Made by a program: the position numbers and the translations under genes. The notes under the pieces were generated by a model that saw nothing but the letters and a program-made list of their open reading frames with translations, was not told the origin of the DNA and made no database searches. 10,944 bases of DNA from Akkermansiaceae bacterium. Lineage in GTDB: Bacteria; Verrucomicrobiota; Verrucomicrobiia; Verrucomicrobiales; Akkermansiaceae. Numbering within the stretch: position 1 is the first letter of the stretch; each line of letters begins with the position of its first letter. Location of the stretch: contig JALOTR010000032.1 in NCBI GenBank assembly GCA_025457805.1, positions 1 through 10,944 of the forward strand. Direction: 5' to 3'. Positions 1-6,261 of the stretch are shown here, one piece after another.

Positions 1-174
1 ACGCTGGTTCCGATGGTTGCCTTTGTCGGGATTCTTATCTCCCTGGCGATTTGTTTGCCCACGAATGCCACCAGCGGATTCGTGGACCTCGCTTGGCGGG
101 GAGCGCTCTGCATGATGCCGTTTTTGTTTCTCGGACGTCGCGTGTTGAAGGAGATTTCAAAACCTGTTGCTTAA
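1..174 (+). CDS. C-terminal end of a multi-pass membrane protein (5' partial)
   Basis: An open frame enters from the left edge in frame 1 and ends at TAA 172-174, leaving 57 residues. The piece is strongly hydrophobic, with about two membrane spans: roughly residues 5-20, and 33-48 ending in the basic stretch GRRVLKE. A short tail (ISKPVA) follows. The next gene, a family 4 glycosyltransferase, starts 12 bp downstream on the same strand, so the two are probably co-transcribed. Next to a glycosyltransferase, a polytopic protein could be a polysaccharide flippase or polymerase, but no diagnostic motif lies in the visible part. That function is inferred from context only. The presence of a coding tail is much more certain than its identity. 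Confidence 0.6.
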   Translation, partial: TLVPMVAFVGILISLAICLPTNATSGFVDLAWRGALCMMPFLFLGRRVLKEISKPVA

Positions 175-186
175 ACCCAATTCACC

Positions 187-1500
187 ATGAAGAAACTCCG
201 AGTTCTCATCGTTGCAGAAGCAGCCAATCCGGATCTGACGAGCGTGGCGCTCATCGGTCACTCCCTGAGTCAGGCACTTGGGAGGGTTTGCGATGCGCAT
301 TTGGTGACGGAATCCCGCAATGAGGGCTCACTGCTCAAGGCTGGGGTTCAATCGGAGTTTTTCACAGCGATTCGCAATCCCGCGCAAAGCATCGCCTTCC
401 GCATCGCATCCGTATTGCGTGGTGGGAACAGCCTCGGCTGGACCATTCACTCCGCCCTCACGACACTGGCTTATCCCTTGTTCGAGCGGAAGGTCTGGCA
501 GGAGTTTTCCGGAAGACTCAAGGCAGGTGAATTCGATCTCGTGCACCGCATCACTCCGCTGAGCCCAACGACGCCGAGTTATCTATCAGGAAAGCTGGCA
601 TCCATCGGGGTGCCGATGGTGCTGGGTCCCTTGAATGGCGGGATTCCATGGCCGGCGGGGTTCGATCAGGTGCGCATGGCGGAGCGCGAGTGGTTGGGAT
701 ATTTCCGGGATGTTTATCGGATTTTGCCCGGACTTGCTGCCACGAGAAAACTCGCATCTGCCCTCGTCCTCGCATCGCGTCATACGTATGGGGAGGTGAC
801 TGAAAACAAAGACTCTCTCCTGAAGAAGGCCGTGTGGATTCCCGAAAATGCCATCGATCCCGAGCGATTTCCCGAGATCCATTGCGATCCCGCGCCGCCG
901 GTGGATGGTGAGCCGATGCGATTGGCGTTTCTCGGACGGCTGGTGCCTTACAAAGGGGCTGACATGTTGTTAGAGGCGGCTGCGCCTCTGTTGAGGGAAA
1001 AGAAAGCGGTGTTGGAAATCATCGGTGATGGTCCGCAGATGCCGGAACTCAAGGCGATTGTGGAGCGGGAGAAGCTCGGAGATGCCGTGGAGTTTCCCGG
1101 ATGGGTCCCACATGGCGAAGTGCGCGCGCACCTTTCCAAGGCCAAGATTTTTGCCTTTCCCAGCGTGCGCGAATTCGGTGGCGGTGTGGTGTTGGAGGCG
1201 ATGGCATTGGGCCTGATGCCGGTGGTGCTGGATTATGGTGGACCGGCGGAGTTGATTCCAGAGGGTTGTGGGAAAGTTGTGCGGATGGGCAATCGCGATG
1301 AAATCATCCAGTCCTTCGCCCGCACTCTCGCCGATCTAACAAGCAAGCCGCAGCAAGTCTATCAGACCGGGCTGCGCGCCCAGAATCATGTGCGCTCCCA
1401 TTTCACATGGGATGCCAAGGCAAAGCAATTGGTCGAAATCTATCAGTGGGTCCTCGCAGGCAAACCCGAGCCGAAGCCCGCTCCGTTCGCCAAGGCCTGA
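187..1500 (+). CDS. Glycosyltransferase, family GT4 (GT-B fold)
   Basis: This 437-aa cytoplasmic or membrane-peripheral glycosyltransferase probably transfers a sugar from a nucleotide-sugar donor to a growing surface glycan or lipid-linked acceptor. The N-terminal Rossmann half opens with a hydrophobic strand (RVLIVAEAA, residues 5-13) and carries the acceptor-side segment GPLNGG (147-152). The C-terminal donor-binding half starts near residue 244 with LAFLGRLVPYKG. It continues with EIIGDGP (277-283) and the GT4 EX7E signature, E329 and E337 in REFGGGVVLEAMA. GGPAEL (351-356) follows. Length is normal for retaining GT4 enzymes. The ATG at 187 is the first in frame and has no Shine-Dalgarno sequence. 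It follows the truncated membrane gene by 12 bp, suggesting a polysaccharide operon. The stop abuts the stop of the convergent Pta gene. Substrate cannot be read from the sequence. Confidence 0.92.
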   Translation: MKKLRVLIVAEAANPDLTSVALIGHSLSQALGRVCDAHLVTESRNEGSLLKAGVQSEFFTAIRNPAQSIAFRIASVLRGGNSLGWTIHSALTTLAYPLFERKVWQEFSGRLKAGEFDLVHRITPLSPTTPSYLSGKLASIGVPMVLGPLNGGIPWPAGFDQVRMAEREWLGYFRDVYRILPGLAATRKLASALVLASRHTYGEVTENKDSLLKKAVWIPENAIDPERFPEIHCDPAPPVDGEPMRLAFLGRLVPYKGADMLLEAAAPLLREKKAVLEIIGDGPQMPELKAIVEREKLGDAVEFPGWVPHGEVRAHLSKAKIFAFPSVREFGGGVVLEAMALGLMPVVLDYGGPAELIPEGCGKVVRMGNRDEIIQSFARTLADLTSKPQQVYQTGLRAQNHVRSHFTWDAKAKQLVEIYQWVLAGKPEPKPAPFAKA

Positions 1501-2574
1501 TCAGACTTCTCCGTCCGGATAGAGTTGGTGGAACTTGATCGCCTCCACCGCGATCGCCACCGCTGTGCCAAAGATCGTTTGCACCGAAGCCGTGCGGGGA
1601 ACCTGGGCGGCCGGGCGCGAGAGTCCCATGATGAACTGGCCGTAAGTCTGCGCTCCTGCCACGTGTTGCAGCAGCTTGAGCGCGATGTGAGCGGCGTCGA
1701 GATTCGGGAAAACCAGCACATCGGCACTCGGGCGTGCATCGGCGCCGGGGAGTTTGACCTCCGCCGCGGACGCATCGAGTGCGACATCGGCCTGAAGCTC
1801 GCCCTCGATATCGATTTCCAGGAAGTTTTTCAGCACTTCCGCCTGGGCAAGGGACGCTGCAGCAGCCATGCGGCGTGCGTCCGGCGTGCCCGCGCTGCCC
1901 TTGGTCGAGTGGCTGAGCATGGCGACATGCGGCTTGCGGCCGAGGAAATGCATCGCGAGTTTTCCCGTTTCGACGGCTATGGATGCGAGTTCGTTGACGT
2001 CCGGATTCGGGATCAACGCGGAGTCCGCGAGCAAAAGAATCCCCGAGCCGCCGAGGTGAGTCAAATGCGGTCCGACCAACACAGAGACCCCGAAAATCCG
2101 CGGCACGTTTGGCAGCGGCTTGATCGTGTGGAGCAGCGCGCGGAAGTACGCAGCGGGCATCGCCTGATTTCCACCCACCACGGCATCCGCCTGGCCGTAT
2201 TGGACCATGAGCGAGCCGAAATAATGCGGACGGGCGACAATTTCCTCGGGTTTGCCGAGTTGGCGGTCGCGGTAGCGGTCCATGTTTTCCACCCGCTGGC
2301 AGAACAATCCGAAGTCCGAAGCGAGCGGGGGATCGATGATGTGGACAAATTTCAGCGAGATCGAATGCTCCGCCGCCATGGCCCGGATGCGTTCGCGATT
2401 GCCGAGCAGGATCGGGGCTACCACCTCTTCCTTGACCAGCCGGGAGGCGGCTTCGATCACGCGGATGTCCTCGCCTTCCGTGAAAACAACCCGTTTCGGG
2501 TGCCGGCGGAGTTGGTCGAGCAGGTGGGCAATGACGTTGTTGCCGGACTTGGGTTCTGATGGAAATTCGGACAT
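1501..2574 (-). CDS. Phosphate acetyl/acyltransferase, Pta/Ptb family
   Basis: This is a 357-aa protein of the phosphate acetyl/butyryltransferase family, which interconverts acyl-CoA plus phosphate with acyl-phosphate plus CoA, usually paired with an acetate kinase. Family landmarks are in order: RVVFTEGED (28-36), ADAVVGG (129-135), LLADSALIPNPD (181-192), VAMLSHSTKGS (217-227), EGELQADVALD (257-267) and VFPNLDAAHIALKL (288-301). The C-terminal segment that usually reads like LSRGxSVDD is here VPRTASVQT (325-333). It keeps the arginine but lacks the serine and aspartate. The frame stays open to an ATG at 2643, but the extra 23 residues look like translated intergenic sequence. I therefore chose the ATG at 2574, which reads MSEFPSEP. 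No kinase partner is in the window, so pathway and acyl specificity are unknown. It converges on the glycosyltransferase with zero spacing. Confidence 0.88.
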   Translation of the reverse strand: MSEFPSEPKSGNNVIAHLLDQLRRHPKRVVFTEGEDIRVIEAASRLVKEEVVAPILLGNRERIRAMAAEHSISLKFVHIIDPPLASDFGLFCQRVENMDRYRDRQLGKPEEIVARPHYFGSLMVQYGQADAVVGGNQAMPAAYFRALLHTIKPLPNVPRIFGVSVLVGPHLTHLGGSGILLLADSALIPNPDVNELASIAVETGKLAMHFLGRKPHVAMLSHSTKGSAGTPDARRMAAAASLAQAEVLKNFLEIDIEGELQADVALDASAAEVKLPGADARPSADVLVFPNLDAAHIALKLLQHVAGAQTYGQFIMGLSRPAAQVPRTASVQTIFGTAVAIAVEAIKFHQLYPDGEV

Positions 2575-2654
2575 GGGTGTGCCGGTGCTTGCACGGCGGG
2601 ACGAGTCTAGTATGCCTTTTGCCGCCCGTTCAATCCGATTCATTCCCGACTTTC
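2575..2654. promoter_or_regulatory. Divergent intergenic region between pta-like gene and hisJ
   Basis: These 80 bp separate the two chosen divergent starts and must hold promoters for both genes unless transcripts begin further inside. A TAGTAT hexamer at 2608-2613 could be a -10 element for the rightward gene, giving a leader of about 35 nt. I see no acceptable -35 at 16-18 bp from it. The leftward direction has a TTGAAC-like hexamer but no good -10. No operator palindrome is evident. Confidence 0.3.
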
Positions 2655-3449
2655 ATGCCAGCCGATTACCACACCCACACCCCGCTTTGCCGCCATGCGA
2701 CCGGCGAGCCCGAAGCCTTTGTGGATCAGGCCTTGGCGGCGGGAATCACCGAATACGGGATCTCCGACCACGCCCCGCAAGTGCCGGAGCCATTTGACGA
2801 ATGGCGCATGCTGGATGAGGAAATGCCCGCCTATTTCGAGTGGGTCGAGCGCGCCCGCAAGCACGCTGGCGGGCGCATTCCCATCCGCGTGGGGCTCGAA
2901 TGCGATTGGCTCGAAGGCAACGAGGAGTGGATCGCCCAACTCGCCGCCCGCCACCCATGGGACTATCTGATCGGTTCCGTGCACTACCTCGGCGACTGGG
3001 ATTTCGACAACCCGAAGTGGCTCGGCCGCTGGGCGGAGAGCGATGTGGACGCCGTTTGGTCCCATTATTGGAAAACCTACACCCGCATGATCGATAGCGG
3101 CCTGTTCGATATCATGGGCCATCCGGACCTCGTGAAAAAATTCAGCCACATCCCGGCCGGCGATCTCACCCGATTTTACGAACCTGCCATTGATGCGCTC
3201 GCTTCATCCGGCAGCGTCATCGAAATCAACACCGCCGGCTGGCACAAACCCTGTGCCGAAGCCTACCCCGCGCCGGGCTTTCTGGAACTTGCCTGCTCCG
3301 CCGGAGTGCCTCTGGTGATTTCATCGGACTCCCATGCTCCATCTGAAATCGGGCGCGACTTTGCCAAAGCCATCGAGTGGGCAAAGGCCGCCGGTTATCG
3401 TGAAACGCAGTTGTTTGAAAAACGCAAGCGGCGCTCGGAAATGTTATAA
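2655..3449 (+). CDS. hisJ: Histidinol-phosphatase, PHP superfamily (HisJ type)
   Basis: This 264-aa cytoplasmic metallo-phosphatase is likely to dephosphorylate L-histidinol phosphate in histidine synthesis. The PHP metal-site motifs are all visible in order: DYHTHT with H6 and H8, H14 in CRHA, SDHAP (D38, H39), GLECDW with E82, GSVHYLG with H110, GHPDLV with H156, NTAG (192-195) and SSDSHAP with D225 and H227. Length matches the roughly 265-270 aa usual for the HisJ/HisK family. The frame is open upstream to 2559, but the ATG at 2655 places the DYHTHT motif at the very N-terminus, as in relatives, so I chose it. No Shine-Dalgarno sequence is present. No other his genes are nearby, so it stands alone. 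Some PHP proteins of this type have other phosphoester substrates, so the substrate is family-based. The stop overlaps the gluQ stop by 6 nt. Confidence 0.9.
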   Translation: MPADYHTHTPLCRHATGEPEAFVDQALAAGITEYGISDHAPQVPEPFDEWRMLDEEMPAYFEWVERARKHAGGRIPIRVGLECDWLEGNEEWIAQLAARHPWDYLIGSVHYLGDWDFDNPKWLGRWAESDVDAVWSHYWKTYTRMIDSGLFDIMGHPDLVKKFSHIPAGDLTRFYEPAIDALASSGSVIEINTAGWHKPCAEAYPAPGFLELACSAGVPLVISSDSHAPSEIGRDFAKAIEWAKAAGYRETQLFEKRKRRSEML

Positions 3450-4295
3450 CTCGATCCTCGCCAGCACCTCCGCAGCGGTCATGCCTGATTCGCGCATGGT
3501 GGCGATGGACAGTGAATCGTTGCGTTTCGCCAATCGCTTGCCTTGGTCATCCAGCATCAACTCATGATGCAGATAAACCGGCTCCGGCAGTTCCAGCAGG
3601 ACCTGCAGCAGTCGGTGGACATGAGTGGATGGCAGCAAATCCTCGCCGCGTGTGACATGGGTAATGTTTTGCCATGCATCATCCACCACCACGGCGAGAT
3701 GATAGGCACAACCGATATCTTTTCTCGCCAAAACCACATCGCCTAACAGAAATGGATCGACTGCCACGGTTCCGCATCGGAGATCGGTGAAACTGAGGGG
3801 GCCGGTCTGCGAAGCTGCCTTCACGGCATCCAGCCGCCATGCGTGCGATCTCCCCTCGGAAATTCTCGCGTCCACATCATCCTGAGCCAGATGACGGCAG
3901 GTCCCCGGATAGACCGGACCCATCGGCCCCTGCGGCGCGGAAGCCATGCGGGCGAGTTCTGTCTCGATCTCCTTGCGTGTGCAAAAGCACGGATAAACCA
4001 ATCCCCGCTCCCTCAGCGACAAGAGCGCCGCATCGTAGGCCGCCGTGCGGCTTGTTTGGCGCAATGGCACACCATCCCAGTGCAGGCCCAGCCAGCTCAG
4101 GTCCTCCTCGATGCCATGATAAAACTCCTCCCGCACCCTCGGACCATCGATGTCTTCATGGCGCAACAGAAACTGCCCGCCCGGTGATTGCCGCGCGAGA
4201 TCGTGAGCCACCTTGGCGGCAAGCGCATGCCCGAGGTGCAGCCGGCCCGTCGGGCTGGGTGCGAAGCGGGTGCGGATGATGCTTTCCATTCCCAT
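3444..4295 (-). CDS. gluQ: Glutamyl-Q tRNA(Asp) synthetase (GluQ-RS)
   Basis: This 283-aa paralogue of the glutamyl-tRNA synthetase catalytic core activates glutamate and attaches it to queuosine at position 34 of tRNA(Asp). Visible motifs are FAPSPTGRLHLGHA (11-24), carrying the HIGH-type site HLGH (20-23); LLRHEDIDGPR (43-53); and a zinc site formed by C103, C105, Y129 and C133. Also present are TRGEDLLPST (215-224) and a KMSKS equivalent KRLAKR (253-258). The protein ends about 25 residues later, so the anticodon-binding domain of GluRS is absent, which is diagnostic for GluQ. The start may be the ATG at 4295 or the one at 4289 (281 aa). The frame is open to 4508, but that extension reads into the neighbouring gene. 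It lies 37 bp after the GH67-like gene and is probably co-transcribed with it. It implies that the cell makes queuosine. Confidence 0.93.
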   Translation of the reverse strand: MGMESIIRTRFAPSPTGRLHLGHALAAKVAHDLARQSPGGQFLLRHEDIDGPRVREEFYHGIEEDLSWLGLHWDGVPLRQTSRTAAYDAALLSLRERGLVYPCFCTRKEIETELARMASAPQGPMGPVYPGTCRHLAQDDVDARISEGRSHAWRLDAVKAASQTGPLSFTDLRCGTVAVDPFLLGDVVLARKDIGCAYHLAVVVDDAWQNITHVTRGEDLLPSTHVHRLLQVLLELPEPVYLHHELMLDDQGKRLAKRNDSLSIATMRESGMTAAEVLARIEL

Positions 4296-4332
4296 GATGC
4301 GGTCGATGCCGCAGATTGAAGCGGCTCCGCTT

Positions 4333-6045
4333 TTATTTGAAAAGCACATCCACTCCCATCGCCGACTTGCGCAGGAATTTCGGCATCTTTGCCGGGTCTC
4401 TCGGGCGCAAGGTTCGATAGGCGAATCCCGCCAGCCGCAGGATGAAAATCTTGTCCAGCCAGCGATAGCCACGCTGCTTGCGGATGAGGACCCGCGCCGC
4501 CCAGCCAAGCGTGCGCCGTCTCACGGGGAAGGGGGCGAAGGAAATCTTGATGCGATAACGCTGCCTTTCTTCCGATGGCCAGCGTTGTTTGTAGGCTTTC
4601 TTGGCCTCGCGGATTTCCTCCACCAAGGTATCATCAAATGGCTGGAAATAATATCTTCTCGCCAGCCATGCAAGATGAAGGAAATCCCGCAGATGCTCGA
4701 TGTCATCCACCGGCAATTCCGCCTTGGCTGCCAGTTCGATCATGCGTGGAAACAAGCGTGCTGCCTCTTCTCCCTGTCGCAATGCTTCTTCAGGCTTGGA
4801 GACAAAATGCCTCATCACTTTGCGCACGCCGTGATTGATGAACAGGCTGTCCCAATACACATGCAGCAGCGGCGGGATGCGCACGCGCCGGAAGAAATGC
4901 TTCTGCGAGGCAAACTCCGGAATATACATCAAGTCCCGGATCACCACATCCGCATGATCGAGCAATTCGAGAGTCGCTGCCAGTCTCTCCGGCCCCACCA
5001 TCGATTCCAGCGCGGCGTCCGCCTTCATGCCTTGTTTGAAAACCGCCGTGGCCGCCAGCGTGTTGAAGCGGATCCAGACATCACGGCTATTTTGTTCCAG
5101 AAATGCCCTTCTCTTAAACCGATGCCACCCACCGGTCTGACACCACACGGAAATACCCGCCATGCCTTCCACCCCGGCCAGCTCGGCGGCGAACTTTTCG
5201 CAGTCCCAACCGATGAACGACGGATACTCGCCCGCTCCCTCGTATTCGCGACGTGCCTGCAACTCTAACAACTTTCTCTGCTTCACCCGGAAGAAGGCGC
5301 GGTTGAGCGGCAGATATCGGAAGAAGTCACTCTCGCCATGTTTCATGGAAACGATGAGATGTTTGGAATCCAATCCATCCAGCGTGCGATCCAAGGTATC
5401 CCGATGCCACATCAAGTCGCCGATCGGATGCGCGCCCACGGTCCAAGTGCGGAAGATGAGGTTTTTCCCCCGTGCTTCGAACACCGGCAACAGGCCCCGC
5501 AAGAGCTGATTCGTCTCCTGCGGATTCCTCACATGAAGCCGCGTGCGGATGGGGTCCTTCACATCATTTCCATCACTTTCACCGATGCGCAGAATCAGCC
5601 CCGACACTTGGGGGAAATCATCGAGCAGCGAAACCACCAGTTCCTGATAGAAATCATCCAGCGACTTCTTGTCATGGCCGATCTTTTCCTCCACCGCAGG
5701 CGTTACCGGAACCACGTCGCTTGTTAGATAAATCTCCAGTCCGAATTCATGCTTCAACAAATCAAAGAAACACCGGAATTTCTCCCTCAAGTGCCCGATC
5801 CGTTCCCGAACCTCCGGCTCATGCAGCGGGTGATGCGCAAGGTGGGCGAGATCATCCAGCGACACGGCATTGTAACCCTGCGCCACCGCCTCTTTTGCGA
5901 AGATCCGCAGGTCGGACTCGATGGCGTCCCACAGTTCCGGCGTGGCGCTGTCCAGATGCAGGAAGGGAATCTTCGACCAGTTCACCCGTTTCCGTTGGTA
6001 GCCACGGAAAAACGGACCGATGGCATCGATGAGGAAGATTTCCAT
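4333..6045 (-). CDS. Putative glycoside hydrolase, GH67 (alpha-glucuronidase)-like TIM barrel
   Basis: This 570-aa protein has no signal peptide and no membrane span, so it is probably cytoplasmic. I recognise the order of barrel segments of GH67 alpha-glucuronidases. GYNAVSLDDL (57-66) resembles the GH67 strand that precedes the active site. FGLEIYLTSDVVPVTP (101-116) and SGLILRIGESDG (148-159) follow, then LIFRTWTVGA (196-205), SMKHGESDFF (233-242) and ELQARREYEG (261-270). Candidate catalytic acids are E156, D240 and E267. A 27-residue D-to-E spacing is close to that of known GH67 enzymes. FIGWDCEKF and GISVWCQTGGW lie at 277-307. The C-terminal 260 residues are helical and end in a basic region. 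The family's N-terminal domain is missing, since typical members have about 680-700 aa. The frame is open to 6195, but the extra 50 residues look non-coding, so I chose the ATG at 6045. gluQ follows by 37 bp. Real protein is certain; enzyme class is tentative. Confidence 0.6.
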   Translation of the reverse strand: MEIFLIDAIGPFFRGYQRKRVNWSKIPFLHLDSATPELWDAIESDLRIFAKEAVAQGYNAVSLDDLAHLAHHPLHEPEVRERIGHLREKFRCFFDLLKHEFGLEIYLTSDVVPVTPAVEEKIGHDKKSLDDFYQELVVSLLDDFPQVSGLILRIGESDGNDVKDPIRTRLHVRNPQETNQLLRGLLPVFEARGKNLIFRTWTVGAHPIGDLMWHRDTLDRTLDGLDSKHLIVSMKHGESDFFRYLPLNRAFFRVKQRKLLELQARREYEGAGEYPSFIGWDCEKFAAELAGVEGMAGISVWCQTGGWHRFKRRAFLEQNSRDVWIRFNTLAATAVFKQGMKADAALESMVGPERLAATLELLDHADVVIRDLMYIPEFASQKHFFRRVRIPPLLHVYWDSLFINHGVRKVMRHFVSKPEEALRQGEEAARLFPRMIELAAKAELPVDDIEHLRDFLHLAWLARRYYFQPFDDTLVEEIREAKKAYKQRWPSEERQRYRIKISFAPFPVRRRTLGWAARVLIRKQRGYRWLDKIFILRLAGFAYRTLRPRDPAKMPKFLRKSAMGVDVLFK

Positions 6046-6180
6046 GATTTGTCGCACCCGTAGGCAATCGGGCATCCGTCCCCACCGCGAGGCAGGATGT
6101 CTGACGGAAATGTCACCAAGTTCCGGGTGACCGGATTTTGACGAAAGCCGCGCTTCGATTTGCAGCACCCCCTGCGGAGA

Positions 6181-6211
6181 TTGACGCCCGCCCATGGGCG
6201 ATTCCTAATGT
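6181..6211 (+). promoter_or_regulatory. Candidate sigma70-type promoter for the EF-G-like gene, with palindrome in spacer
   Basis: TTGACG at 6181-6186 and TAATGT at 6206-6211 lie 19 bp apart, slightly wide for a sigma70 promoter. They are correctly oriented for the gene starting at 6262, with a predicted leader of about 45 nt. The spacer contains the perfect 12-bp palindrome CGCCCATGGGCG (6189-6200). The leader ends with two tandem copies of AACCCATC (6246-6253, 6254-6261) directly before the ATG. The rest of the 6046-6261 intergenic region also holds a direct repeat ACCGGATT (6130-6137, 6213-6220) and a small hairpin at 6122-6135. I found no clear promoter for the leftward gene. Confidence 0.35.
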
Positions 6212-6261
6212 TACCGGATTCAAACGGATCCTGATTTCAAAATCCAACCCATCAACCCATC

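Noticed and set aside
1525..2559. A 344-codon rightward open frame opposite the Pta gene
   Set aside because: It is the complement of a well-recognised Pta-family gene. Its product is rich in Arg and His with no fold-like pattern, which is typical of antisense frames in GC-rich coding sequence.
4296..4508. N-terminal extension of GluQ to 4508
   Set aside because: It would overlap the 3' end of the upstream gene, and its Arg/Ser/Cys-rich sequence has no counterpart in GluQ, whose FAPSPTG motif normally lies within the first 15 residues.
6046..6195. N-terminal extension of the GH67-like protein to an ATG at 6195
   Set aside because: The 50 extra residues are of low quality and read through the intergenic region and the 12-bp palindrome. 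The ATG at 6045 gives a natural N-terminus.
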